20,411 bases of DNA, from contig JAJXTB010000039.1 in assembly GCA_021784205.1 (NCBI GenBank), positions 1-20,411 of the forward strand, read 5' to 3'. Positions 1 to 7,688 of the stretch are shown here, in pieces; within the stretch, counting starts at the first letter, position 1, and each line of letters starts with the position of its first letter. Source of the stretch: Actinomycetes bacterium (GTDB lineage Bacteria; Actinomycetota; Acidimicrobiia; Acidimicrobiales; RAAP-2). Made by a program: the position numbers and the translations under genes. A model generated the notes under the pieces. The model was not told the DNA's origin, did not search any database, and saw only the letters and a program-made list of their open reading frames with translations.

Positions 1-1049
1 ACTTCCCCGCCATGGTGCCCATGTGGATGTACCCCATCGCCGTCGCGTGCGGCAACGCTTTCGTACTTAAGCCCTCCGAGCGTGACCCGAGCGCCTCGCT
101 GCTGATGGCCGAACTGTGGCGCGAGGCCGGCTTGCCCGATGGCGTGTTCAGCGTGATCCAAGGTGACGCGGAGACGGTGAACGCCCTGCTCGACCACCCC
201 GATGTCCAGGCGGTGTCCTTTGTCGGTTCGACGCCGATCGCGCGCTACATCCACGCGCGCGCGACCGCGAACGGCAAGCGCGTTCAAGCCCTCGGCGGCG
301 CGAAGAACCACTCGATCATCCTGCCCGACGCTGACGTCGACTTCGCCGCGAAGCACCTCGTCGCCGCCGCGTACGGGTCGGCCGGCGAGCGCTGCATGGC
401 GATCTCTGCCGCGGTCACCGTGGGCAACATCGCCGACCCGTTGCTCGCCCGGGTGGCGGAGCTGGCCCACGAGATCAAGGTCGGGCCCGGCCGCGACGTC
501 ACGAGTGAGATGGGGCCCGTAATTACGCGCGCCTCGAAGGACCGCATCGTCGGGCTCATCGGCTCTTCGTCCGACCAGGGCGCCGTGATCACTGTCGACG
601 GCCGCGACCTCTCGGTCGCCGACCACGAGAACGGCTTTTTTGTCGGCCCAACCCTCATCGACCGGGTGACCCCTGACATGGACGTCTACCGCGAGGAGAT
701 CTTCGGTCCGGTGCTGTCGACGGTCCGGACCGACTCGGTCGATGAGGCGATCGCGCTCATCAATGCCAACCCTTACGGCAACGGCACCGCGATCTTCACG
801 TCCAGCGGCGAGGCCGCCCGTCGATTCCACCGCGAGGTGCAAGTCGGGATGATCGGTATCAACGTGCCGATCCCAGTCCCTATGGCCTACTACTCATTCG
901 GCGGCTGGAAGGACTCGCTCTTCGGCGATCGACACATCCACGGTCCCGAGGGCGTGTCCTTCTACACCCGGGCCAAGGTCGTCACGGCTCGCTGGCCCGA
1001 GCACCGCGAGGAGCACGGCGCGTCGTTCTCTTTCCCGACCGCTAAGTAA
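1..1049 (+). CDS. iolA: Methylmalonate-semialdehyde dehydrogenase (CoA-acylating), 5' end missing
   Basis: The reading frame is open from the window edge (first full codon at 3), so the true start lies upstream. By family length (about 490 aa) roughly 150 N-terminal residues are missing. Numbered from the ATG at 12, the protein shows KPSERDP (20-26), LGGAKNH (94-100) and [11 protein letters not shown] (122-132) with the catalytic Cys at 128. The GAKNH motif in place of the ELGGK motif of ordinary aldehyde dehydrogenases is typical of the CoA-dependent MmsA/IolA class, which lacks the usual general-base Glu. The family oxidises malonate or methylmalonate semialdehyde with NAD and CoA to acetyl-CoA or propionyl-CoA plus CO2, the last step of inositol and valine breakdown. 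The iolH-like gene follows after 18 nt, which favours the inositol role over valine catabolism, though both are possible. Confidence 0.93.
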   Translation, partial: FPAMVPMWMYPIAVACGNAFVLKPSERDPSASLLMAELWREAGLPDGVFSVIQGDAETVNALLDHPDVQAVSFVGSTPIARYIHARATANGKRVQALGGAKNHSIILPDADVDFAAKHLVAAAYGSAGERCMAISAAVTVGNIADPLLARVAELAHEIKVGPGRDVTSEMGPVITRASKDRIVGLIGSSSDQGAVITVDGRDLSVADHENGFFVGPTLIDRVTPDMDVYREEIFGPVLSTVRTDSVDEAIALINANPYGNGTAIFTSSGEAARRFHREVQVGMIGINVPIPVPMAYYSFGGWKDSLFGDRHIHGPEGVSFYTRAKVVTARWPEHREEHGASFSFPTAK

Positions 1050-1067
1050 CCCGCCGAGGAGAGTCCC

Positions 1068-1934
1068 ATGAAACTGGCCCTTGACCCGTACATGTTTCGC
1101 ACGACCCCGCTGCTCGAGCTGCCGGGCCTCGTCGCCGACCTCGGGTATCGCTACATCGAGATGTCACCTCGAGAGGACTTCATCCCGTTCTTCTTGCACC
1201 CGCGCATCGACCGAGCCGGTGTGTCCGCCTTCAAGGACGCGCTGCGCGCTGCCGATGTCGAGGTCTCCTCGGTCCTGCCCCTGTTCCGATGGTCCGGACC
1301 GGACGAGGACGAGCGCGAGGCGGCAGTTCGCTATTGGAAGCGCGCGATCGAGATCACGGCGGAGTTGGGCTGTCAGGTCATGAACTCGGAGTTCAACGGC
1401 CGTCCGGAGCAGGCCAGTCGAAGCGAGGCCATGTTCTGGCGATCCCTCGAGGAGCTGCTTCCGGTCTTCACGCGTGAGGGCGTCGAGCTGCGCCTCGAGC
1501 CGCACCCCGACGACTTCGTTGAGGACGGCCGGCTGGCCGTCGACCTCATCCGCGGTATCAACTCGCCGCTGGTCTCGTTCCTCTACTGCGCGCCGCACAC
1601 GTTCCACCAGGGCGGCGACATCAAGGGGATCATGGAGTACGCGGGCGACCGACTGACGCACCTGCACGTCGCCGACTCCTTCGACTTCCGCGCCTCGTCG
1701 GGGCTGCGCTACATCATCAACCCCCCGGGCTCCACCGCGCGTATTCACCAGCACCTGGACATCGGGCAGGGCGAGGTCGACTGGGACACCTTCTTCTCGA
1801 CACTCGGGGCGATGCGCTTCGACGGGATCATGACGGTGTGCGTCTTCGCGTGGGAGGAGCGGGCTCGTGAGTCGAGCATTTTTATGCGCGAGGAAATCGA
1901 GCGGCGAACCGCGACTTGGGGGCACCTCGTCTAG
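1068..1934 (+). CDS. iolH: IolH-type sugar phosphate isomerase/epimerase (TIM barrel)
   Basis: A 288-aa cytoplasmic protein of the xylose-isomerase-like TIM-barrel superfamily (AP_endonuc_2 fold). Likely metal-site segments are NSEFNG (106-111), LEPHPDDF (143-150), CAPHTFH (174-180) and HLHVADSFD (198-206), and the C-terminal part has MTVCVFAWEERA. This pattern resembles the proteins annotated IolH in actinobacterial inositol operons; that match is from memory and was not searched. The exact reaction of IolH is not well established. The ATG at 1068 has a GAGGAG ribosome-binding site at 1056-1061. The gene sits 18 nt after the semialdehyde dehydrogenase gene, so the two are very likely cotranscribed. 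A different isomerase of the same fold is the main alternative. Confidence 0.82.
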   Translation: MKLALDPYMFRTTPLLELPGLVADLGYRYIEMSPREDFIPFFLHPRIDRAGVSAFKDALRAADVEVSSVLPLFRWSGPDEDEREAAVRYWKRAIEITAELGCQVMNSEFNGRPEQASRSEAMFWRSLEELLPVFTREGVELRLEPHPDDFVEDGRLAVDLIRGINSPLVSFLYCAPHTFHQGGDIKGIMEYAGDRLTHLHVADSFDFRASSGLRYIINPPGSTARIHQHLDIGQGEVDWDTFFSTLGAMRFDGIMTVCVFAWEERARESSIFMREEIERRTATWGHLV

Positions 1935-2000
1935 AGCGGTCGTGTCGCGCGGCGGGCGACTGGTCCCCCGGCGTCGCTGGCCACTCGCGGGGGCCAGATC

Positions 2001-3392
2001 GTGATCGCCGCCCACAAGCGGCGCGTCGCGCTGCTGGTCGCCGCGTGCTACTTCATGGAGATGCTCGACGGCACCATCCTGGTGACCGCCGCGCCGCGAC
2101 TGAGCGCGGCGCTGCACGTCAGCGCTGGGGCGGTCGGGCTGCTCATGGCCACCTATCTCATCGTGATGGCCGTAGCGATCCCGCTCGGTGGGTGGCTGGA
2201 CGTCCGGGTCGGCTCGCGATCGCTCTTTCTGACCGCCATCGTCGTCTTCACTGCCGCATCGCTCGCCTGCGGCGCTTCCCAGAACTTCGGCGAGCTACTG
2301 GTCGCTCGCGTCGTGCAGGGAGTCGGCGCTGCGCTGATGGTTCCGGTCGGGCGCACGATCGTACTCGCCCGCTCGGAGAAAGCCGACATCATGCGCCTGA
2401 TCGGCTACGTCGTCTGGCCGGGCCTGGTGGCGCCGGTGGTGGCGCCGTTGCTCGGCGGCTTCATCGTCACCTACGCGAACTGGCGGTGGCTGTTCTGGGT
2501 CAACGTGCCGCTAGGGGTCGCCGCCGTCGCGATCGGTGCGATGATCGTGGAGTCGTCGCCGTCACAGCGAGATCGCGCGGCGCTGGACGTCTCGGGGATG
2601 TTGGTGACCACGGTAGGCCTCGGCTCGTTGCTGTGGGCGGCGTACGTGGCGAGCGAGCCGGCTGGCTCTTGGCGGGTTGCCGGCGCGTTCGCACTCGTGG
2701 GCGTCGCCGCGCTCACGGGGGCCGTTCGCCACCTCGGACGTACGGTCGGTCCGTACGTAGAACTCGGCGTGCTGCAGGTTCGCTCGTTTCGCGACGCGCT
2801 CGGCGGCATGGCCGCCTTCGTGCTCGTGGTCGGTTCGCTGCCCCTGCTGCTCGCACTGCTCTTCCAGGACGACTTCGGCTGGAGTCCGCTCAAGTCGGGC
2901 GTGGTGCTCGCGGGGATCTTCATTGGCAACATCGGGATCAAGCCGGCGACGACACCCCTGCTCAACCGGTTCAACCATAAACGTGTCCTGCTCGCCAGCA
3001 CGTCACTCGTCGTCGCGACCGTCGTCGCCTTCGCGCTGCTCGCCGCCTCGACACCGGTATCCGCGGTGGTGGCGCTGTCGGTACTGAGCGGTGTCGCACG
3101 CTCCGTGGGCTTCAGCGCGTACGTCACCCTCTTCTACGCTGACGTCCCGGAGCGGCTCATGGGTGCAGCCACGACCGTAACGGCGACGGTCCAGCAGCTC
3201 TGTTTCGGCCTCGCCCTCTCCGTCGCGGTCGTGGCACTACGTCTTGGTGAGGCGGTGGCGCCCGCGTCCTCGGGAGCCACGACTGGCTACCGCGTAGCGT
3301 TCCTGCTGCTTGCGGTCGTCGGACTCGTGGCGACGGCGATCGTGACGACGATGGAGCGCAACGCGGGCCACGCGTTGCGCGCTCGGGGGTAG
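2001..3392 (+). CDS. MFS transporter, DHA2 (14-TM drug:H+ antiporter) family
   Basis: A 463-aa polytopic inner-membrane protein, hydrophobic almost throughout, with 12-14 predicted segments. LDGTILVTAAPRL (about 22-34) matches the DHA2 motif D1 (LDxTIVNVALP). GGWLDVRVGSRSLF (about 63-76) is the MFS loop 2-3 motif A, and ARVVQGVGAALMVP matches motif B with its conserved Arg. The translation starts at GTG 2001, 66 nt after the iolH-like stop; only a weak G-rich stretch precedes it, so the start is less certain than the family. DHA2 carriers usually export drugs or metabolites in exchange for protons. Position at the end of a putative inositol operon suggests transport of a pathway-linked solute, but nothing in the sequence shows the substrate. 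The gene converges with the next one across 19 nt. Confidence 0.87.
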   Translation: MIAAHKRRVALLVAACYFMEMLDGTILVTAAPRLSAALHVSAGAVGLLMATYLIVMAVAIPLGGWLDVRVGSRSLFLTAIVVFTAASLACGASQNFGELLVARVVQGVGAALMVPVGRTIVLARSEKADIMRLIGYVVWPGLVAPVVAPLLGGFIVTYANWRWLFWVNVPLGVAAVAIGAMIVESSPSQRDRAALDVSGMLVTTVGLGSLLWAAYVASEPAGSWRVAGAFALVGVAALTGAVRHLGRTVGPYVELGVLQVRSFRDALGGMAAFVLVVGSLPLLLALLFQDDFGWSPLKSGVVLAGIFIGNIGIKPATTPLLNRFNHKRVLLASTSLVVATVVAFALLAASTPVSAVVALSVLSGVARSVGFSAYVTLFYADVPERLMGAATTVTATVQQLCFGLALSVAVVALRLGEAVAPASSGATTGYRVAFLLLAVVGLVATAIVTTMERNAGHALRARG

Positions 3393-3411
3393 CTACCCGG
3401 CAACTCGTCGA

Positions 3412-4431
3412 TCAGGCTGAGCGGATTCCCAGCTGGTTGGCGATCGCGGTGGCGACGCGTAGGCACGCGAGGCTGTCCTCGTGAGTCTGCAGGGGTGACT
3501 CGAGCAGGTGCCGACCCACGTAGTCGGCGAACGCAGTCACCTGGTAGGCGAGCCCGGCGTGGCCGCGGATGCCCGACTCGTCGTACCAGTAGTCCATCGG
3601 GGCGTTGAAGCCTTTGCCGGCTAGGCCGACGGACGATGGCAGGACGAAGGGCTGGCCGAACTCGATGACGCCATCCTCACCGGCGATCAGGGCGTGATGG
3701 GGCGCATCGACGACCCCCGAGACCGTGAAGGTGGCGCGTTCGCCATTTTCGTAGGCGAGGCACGTCGTCGACTCGGCGTCCATGCCGCCTGGCGTCATGA
3801 CCCCGCGCGATTCGATGGCCGTCGGCTCGCCGAAGACCATCTGGCACAGTGCGATGGGGTAGATGCCCATGTCCCAGAGCGGGCTTCCGTCGCCCGGGCG
3901 CCACATGCGCGCCATCGTTCGGTTGTCCTGGCAGAAGTCGGCGAGCACGAGCCGCGGTTCACCGATCGCTCCTGCCTCGAGGAGTTGGCGCGCGACGTCG
4001 AACTGGGGCAGGTAGCGCGACCACATCGCTTCCATCGCGAGGACCCCGCGCTCGCGCGCGAGCGCGAAGATCGCCTCGGCCTCGGCGATCACCTGGGTCA
4101 GGGGCTTCTCGATGAGCACGTGCTTGCGGGCGTTGATAGCGAGCATCGCGGCGTCGCGGTGGCCAGTTGGCTGGTTGGCGACGTAGACCGCGTCAATGTC
4201 GTCGCGCGCGACCAGCTCCTCGTAACTCGACAGGGCGAGAGGGATCGCGTGCGCCGAGGCGAAGGCCGCCGCGCGGCCGGGCGTGCGTGACGCGACCGCG
4301 ACGAGATGCTGGCCGGTGTTCGCGCGCACCGTGCTCGCGAACTGATCGGCGATCCACCCAGGCCCGAGGATCCCCCAACGCAGCGAGGGGACCCGAGCGG
4401 GGTCGGTCAATCGGGGTTCGGGTAGGGCCAC
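3412..4431 (-). CDS. Gfo/Idh/MocA oxidoreductase, dihydrodiol/xylose dehydrogenase-like
   Basis: The protein has 339 aa when started at the GTG at 4431. It has an N-terminal Rossmann motif GILGPGWIA (20-28), IEKPLTQ with the conserved Lys at 109, EAMWSRYLP (134-142) and WDMGIYPI (186-193) with Asp187 and Tyr191. EAMWSRYLP and DxGxY are typical of the trans-dihydrodiol dehydrogenase / NADP D-xylose dehydrogenase branch rather than of IolG. It is expected to be a cytoplasmic NAD(P)-dependent dehydrogenase acting on a sugar or similar polyol. An in-frame upstream ATG at 4581 would add 50 low-complexity Arg/Pro-rich residues and overlap the TRIC-family gene by 94 nt, so it was rejected. The chosen GTG has no clear Shine-Dalgarno sequence but lies 6 nt below a TACACT hexamer, suggesting a leaderless start. 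Confidence 0.88.
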   Translation of the reverse strand: MALPEPRLTDPARVPSLRWGILGPGWIADQFASTVRANTGQHLVAVASRTPGRAAAFASAHAIPLALSSYEELVARDDIDAVYVANQPTGHRDAAMLAINARKHVLIEKPLTQVIAEAEAIFALARERGVLAMEAMWSRYLPQFDVARQLLEAGAIGEPRLVLADFCQDNRTMARMWRPGDGSPLWDMGIYPIALCQMVFGEPTAIESRGVMTPGGMDAESTTCLAYENGERATFTVSGVVDAPHHALIAGEDGVIEFGQPFVLPSSVGLAGKGFNAPMDYWYDESGIRGHAGLAYQVTAFADYVGRHLLESPLQTHEDSLACLRVATAIANQLGIRSA

Positions 4432-4437
4432 AAATTC

Positions 4438-4443
4438 AGTGTA
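4438..4443 (-). promoter_or_regulatory. Candidate -10 box for a leaderless Gfo/Idh transcript
   Basis: Read on the minus strand, TACACT fits the actinobacterial TANNNT -10 pattern. It is followed by six bases (GAATTT) and then the GTG start at 4431. That spacing would put the transcription start at or very near the start codon, as in leaderless actinobacterial genes. No convincing -35 element is visible at 16-19 nt upstream. The 56-nt gap to the TRIC-family gene also permits read-through from upstream. Confidence 0.4.
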
Positions 4444-4487
4444 CGGTCTCACTTTCGCGCGGGCCGTCGGCCCCGAGCCGCGCGGTG

Positions 4488-5132
4488 CTACTGGCCGCTC
4501 GCCGCGTCGCCGTCGCGCGACAGGTCCGAGGTCGGGACGTTCAGGTTGAAGTGGAGCCCGGCCAGTCGGATGACGAAGCACACCGCGGCCGCCCCGATGG
4601 CGACACCGGTGTCATAGACGTGCAGGCTCAGGGTGACGGCCGTGATCGCGGCGCCGACGAGGGCCGGAATGGCGTAGAGGCCGCTCGTGAGGACCGTCGG
4701 CACACGGCGGATCGTGATGTCGCGAATGGTGCCCCCACCCACGCCGGTGATGGCGCCGAGGATCGCGGACTGGAACGGGCCCAGTCCGTGTGCGTAGGCG
4801 ACGACGGTGCCGGTCACGCAGAACAGGCTCAGGCCCGCCGCGTCGAACAGGTTGATCGAGCGCGCGACGCGGTGCAGGAACCGCCGGCCGAGGAAGGCCA
4901 CGACGGCGCTCACCAGGGCCACTGCGAGGTAGCGCCAGTCGCGAAACGTCGCGGGCGGCGTTGCGCCAATAAGCAGGTCGCGGATGATGCCACCGCCGAG
5001 CGCGGTCATCGTGCCCAGAACCGTCACACCAACGAGGTCGAGTCGCTCGGCCTCCATCGCGGTCAGCGCCCCGTTGAGTCCGAAGACGAAGGTGCCGATC
5101 AACTCGAGGACGAGCAGGATCGTCGGGGTCAT
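4488..5132 (-). CDS. TRIC-family / UPF0126 membrane protein (YadS/YicG-like)
   Basis: A 214-aa inner-membrane protein with about seven hydrophobic segments arranged as an internal duplication. The hallmark GGGxxRD motif occurs twice, as GGGIIRD (46-52) and GGGTIRD (132-138), and NLFDAAGL (94-101) opens the second repeat. Bacterial members of this family resemble trimeric intracellular cation channels, and a K+-permeable channel role has been proposed; the physiological role in bacteria is unsettled. The ATG at 5132 has an AGGAG ribosome-binding site (plus-strand complement 5140-5144) that overlaps the stop codon of the M20 gene, so the two genes are cotranscribed and probably translationally coupled. 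The length is normal for the family, and the C-terminal 20 residues are polar. Confidence 0.9.
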   Translation of the reverse strand: MTPTILLVLELIGTFVFGLNGALTAMEAERLDLVGVTVLGTMTALGGGIIRDLLIGATPPATFRDWRYLAVALVSAVVAFLGRRFLHRVARSINLFDAAGLSLFCVTGTVVAYAHGLGPFQSAILGAITGVGGGTIRDITIRRVPTVLTSGLYAIPALVGAAITAVTLSLHVYDTGVAIGAAAVCFVIRLAGLHFNLNVPTSDLSRDGDAASGQ

Positions 5133-5142
5133 GCACGCACTC

Positions 5143-6426
5143 CTAGGCCCCCGGATTGCCGAGCCACGCGAGTGCCGCGACCACCAGGGCCTCGGTACCC
5201 GTGTCGAGGGTCGGCTGGATCACCGGGGCGAAGTAGCCCGAGTGGTTCACCGGCACGTCACTCGCCACGCGGCCCTCTCGCATCGCCTGGTCGTAGAGAT
5301 CGGGGTCGGTGCCGCCGATCCCCCAGTAGGTGTAGGGGACGCCGTAGGCGACGGCGAGGTCGCTGAAGTCCTCGCTCGCGGACTGCGCCTCGATGGACAG
5401 CGCGCGAGGGCCGAAGTGCTCGCCGAAGGCTCCGGCCACGCGGTCCGTGACCGACTCGTCATTCGTGGTGAGCGGGAATTGATCGAAGAGCTCGAACGTG
5501 GGTGGCTCGGGCGAGCCCGAGGCGTCGCACTCGGCGTTCACGATGCGCGTGATGGCCGCGAGGGTTGCCGTACGGCTCGCCTCGCTGAAGGTCCGCACGT
5601 TGAGCTCGATCACCGCCCGGTCGGCGATGACGTTGCTCTTGGTGCCCGCGCGAAGACTTCCGACGGTCACGACCACTGGTTCGCCGGGACGGGTCTCGCG
5701 CGAGACCACCGTCTGGAGTCGCACCACGATCATGGCCGCGAGGACAACGGGGTCGATCGAGGCCTGGGGCATCGAGCCGTGCGAACCGCGGCCGAAGACC
5801 GTGATGCGCATGCTGTCCGCGGCCGCGAGCACCGGTCCGACCTTCGTCGCGACGTGCCCCGCGGGCATAGCCAGGACGTGTTGGGCCATCGCGACGTCGA
5901 TCGATGGTACGAGGTCGGTCAGCCCGTCGGCGACCATCTGCTTGGCGCCGTCGCCGGTTTCCTCGGCGGGTTGGAAGAGTGCGACGAGCGTGCCGGCCCA
6001 GTGGTCCCGGCCCGCGGCGAGCAGTCGGGCGGCGCCGAGCAGGCAGGTGACGTGCACGTCGTGACCGCACGCGTGCATGACCGACACCGCGTCGCCATGG
6101 GCGTCCTCGGTGACGATTTCGCTCGCGTAGGGCAGTCCGGTCAACTCCGTGACGGGCAGCGCATCCATATCGGCGCGCGCGAGAACCGTCGGGCCGTCGC
6201 CGTTGCGTAGCACGCCGACGACGCCCGTCCCCCCGACGCCTTGGCGGACGTCGAAGCCGTCGGCGCGAAGGTTCGTGGCGACGCCCTCAGCCGTTTCGAC
6301 CTCGAGGTGCGAGAGCTCGGGGTGGGCGTGCAGGTTGCGGTAGTAGTCCTCTTGCCACGGGCGGACATCGGCGAGTCTCGCGAGGACGGCGTCGCGGGCG
6401 ACGTTTGCAGGCGTTGATGCGCTCAC
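5143..6426 (-). CDS. M20 family metallo-amidohydrolase (hippurate / N-acyl-amino acid hydrolase type)
   Basis: A 427-aa cytoplasmic zinc peptidase-fold enzyme. The metal-binding MHACGHDVH (117-125) supplies Cys120 and His122, FQPAEE (151-156) holds the catalytic and ligand Glu pair, AQHVLAMPAG (181-190) gives His183, and VNHSGYF near the C-terminus gives a further conserved His. This arrangement is that of the AbgB/hippuricase/IAA-amino acid hydrolase branch, which cleaves N-acyl or amide bonds of small amino-acid conjugates. RADMDALP (84-91) is also typical. The substrate cannot be read from the sequence. The GTG at 6426 is the start used; its ribosome-binding site is weak, and the hexamer CAGACT lies 6 nt above it, hinting at a weak leaderless promoter. 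The stop codon overlaps the ribosome-binding site of the next gene. Confidence 0.92.
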   Translation of the reverse strand: MSASTPANVARDAVLARLADVRPWQEDYYRNLHAHPELSHLEVETAEGVATNLRADGFDVRQGVGGTGVVGVLRNGDGPTVLARADMDALPVTELTGLPYASEIVTEDAHGDAVSVMHACGHDVHVTCLLGAARLLAAGRDHWAGTLVALFQPAEETGDGAKQMVADGLTDLVPSIDVAMAQHVLAMPAGHVATKVGPVLAAADSMRITVFGRGSHGSMPQASIDPVVLAAMIVVRLQTVVSRETRPGEPVVVTVGSLRAGTKSNVIADRAVIELNVRTFSEASRTATLAAITRIVNAECDASGSPEPPTFELFDQFPLTTNDESVTDRVAGAFGEHFGPRALSIEAQSASEDFSDLAVAYGVPYTYWGIGGTDPDLYDQAMREGRVASDVPVNHSGYFAPVIQPTLDTGTEALVVAALAWLGNPGA

Positions 6427-6486
6427 GGCCTCAGTCTGGCAGATGGGCGTACGCGAGTCCCAGGAAGCCCCTCGACGGTTCCGGCG

Positions 6487-7230
6487 TTAGATCCCGGCGA
6501 CCCGGTCCCGGCCCAGGTCCATCGCCGAGGTCTGGGCCAGTTCGCCGTTGCGGGTGATGAAGAACCCCTCGAGACCCGGCGTCGCCTCGAGCAGGGCGAG
6601 GACGTCGACGCCGCCGACGGCGAGCGCCGTCGCGAAGGCGTCGGCAATGGCGAGCCGGCCGCCGACGACGGTCGCTGACACCGCCGCGACCTCGCCGCCG
6701 AAGGGGTTGAGGAGGTGCTCGCCGCGCTCGTAGACACCCGAGGACGCCGCGGCCGAGTCGACGCGAATGACGGCGCACAGCGCGTCGCGCACGCTCGGGT
6801 GCTGCACCCCGACGTCGTAGGTGGTTCCGGGGATCACACAGACGTCCCCGCCGGCGTTGACGAGCGCCGCGGTCAGCCCACCATCGGCGAGCACCGCCAG
6901 CGCACGCTCCGCGGCCCAGCCCTTGACGAGGCCCGTCGGGTCGAAGCCGCCGGCCATGGCCCACGGGTCGAAGTAGCCCGCGGTCATCTCGCGCGCGGCC
7001 TCGCTGAGCTCGATGACGTCGCGCATGAGTGCCGAGGGAGCGCCGACCTCGCCGCGGCGGCGTCGGGACAGCTCGCTGTCGGGCTTCCACGTGCTGAAAC
7101 GGTCGTCGAGGCGGTGGAGTTCCGCGCACGCCTCATCGAGCAGCGACTCGACGTGCTTCGTCGTCAGACCGGCCGGCTCGACGAGGAAGGAGACCACCGT
7201 CCCCATGACCGGCTCGGCGCGAGTGATCAC
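6487..7230 (-). CDS. apbE: FAD:protein FMN transferase (ApbE family)
   Basis: A 247-aa protein matching the short actinobacterial form of ApbE. It has RAEPVMGTVVSFLV at the start (4-17), GGFDPTGLVKGWA (94-106), NAGGDV (125-130) and ADAFATAL (196-203), which cover the FAD-binding and Mg-site segments of the family. ApbE moves FMN from FAD onto a Ser or Thr of target proteins, normally outside the cytoplasmic membrane. No signal peptide or lipobox is visible from this start, so its compartment is uncertain. The GTG at 7230 overlaps the stop of the FMN-binding protein gene by 4 nt (GTGA), a classic coupling arrangement. The likely substrate is that immediately upstream gene product, which carries a TGATYT acceptor-like motif. 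Confidence 0.93.
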   Translation of the reverse strand: MITRAEPVMGTVVSFLVEPAGLTTKHVESLLDEACAELHRLDDRFSTWKPDSELSRRRRGEVGAPSALMRDVIELSEAAREMTAGYFDPWAMAGGFDPTGLVKGWAAERALAVLADGGLTAALVNAGGDVCVIPGTTYDVGVQHPSVRDALCAVIRVDSAAASSGVYERGEHLLNPFGGEVAAVSATVVGGRLAIADAFATALAVGGVDVLALLEATPGLEGFFITRNGELAQTSAMDLGRDRVAGI

Positions 7231-7679
7231 TTGAATCGAAGCTTGTCGAGGGCGCCCTGGATGGAGTAGGCGTAGGCCTCGCTCGTGTAAGTCGCCCCGG
7301 TGATCGCGTTGATGCGTATGCCCTGGGCTTTGAGCACTTCAGCCTTGAGCATCGGTACGGCGTAGGTGGCGAGCTGCGTGGAGTACGAGTCCAGGGTCTG
7401 CAGCTTCTGCACCTTCAGGTCGACGATGCGGTGATTCGCGATCACTACCTTCACCGACATCACGCCGTAGCTGTAGTTCTCGAGCGGGCCGATCGCGGTC
7501 GCGTCGCCGGGTCCGCTCGCCGGCGCGGTCGTCGTCGGCGAGCCGGGCTTCGGGGCGGTCGTCGTGGTCGTGGGCGCGGCGCGCACCAGCGAGCCCGATT
7601 TGCCCGGCGTGCTGTGCAGCGCGACGACGCCGGTGAAGCCAGCGGCCGTGGCGCCGAGCATCGTGAGTAGTCGTTTCAT
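7227..7679 (-). CDS. Secreted FMN-binding domain protein, likely flavinylated by ApbE
   Basis: The protein has 150 aa. Residues 1-22 form a basic start followed by a hydrophobic stretch, a signal peptide or membrane anchor. Residues 36-60 are a Thr/Pro/Ala-rich linker typical of exported actinobacterial proteins. The FMN-binding domain (RnfG/NqrC-like, PF04205 type) occupies about 68-150. TGATYT (127-132) resembles the flavinylation motif (D/S)GA(S/T)x(S/T), with Thr132 as the predicted FMN acceptor; the first position is Thr rather than Asp or Ser. The ATG at 7679 follows an AGGGGGTG ribosome-binding site that touches the stop of the reductase gene. It probably carries one covalent FMN and accepts electrons from the membrane reductase. 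The final acceptor is unknown. Confidence 0.9.
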   Translation of the reverse strand: MKRLLTMLGATAAGFTGVVALHSTPGKSGSLVRAAPTTTTTAPKPGSPTTTAPASGPGDATAIGPLENYSYGVMSVKVVIANHRIVDLKVQKLQTLDSYSTQLATYAVPMLKAEVLKAQGIRINAITGATYTSEAYAYSIQGALDKLRFK

Positions 7680-7688
7680 GTCACCCCC

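Noticed and set aside
1164..2117. Long minus-strand frame opposite iolH
   Set aside because: It is a shadow of a clear plus-strand gene; composition is Arg/Asp/Glu-rich with no recognisable domain.
1916..2980. Plus-strand frame of 354 aa overlapping the MFS gene
   Set aside because: Arg/Gly/Ala-rich out-of-frame reading of the MFS gene, which has clear membrane segments and family motifs.
4432..4581. 50-residue N-terminal extension of the Gfo/Idh protein
   Set aside because: Arg/Pro-rich, overlaps the TRIC-family gene by 94 nt, and family proteins start close to the Rossmann motif.
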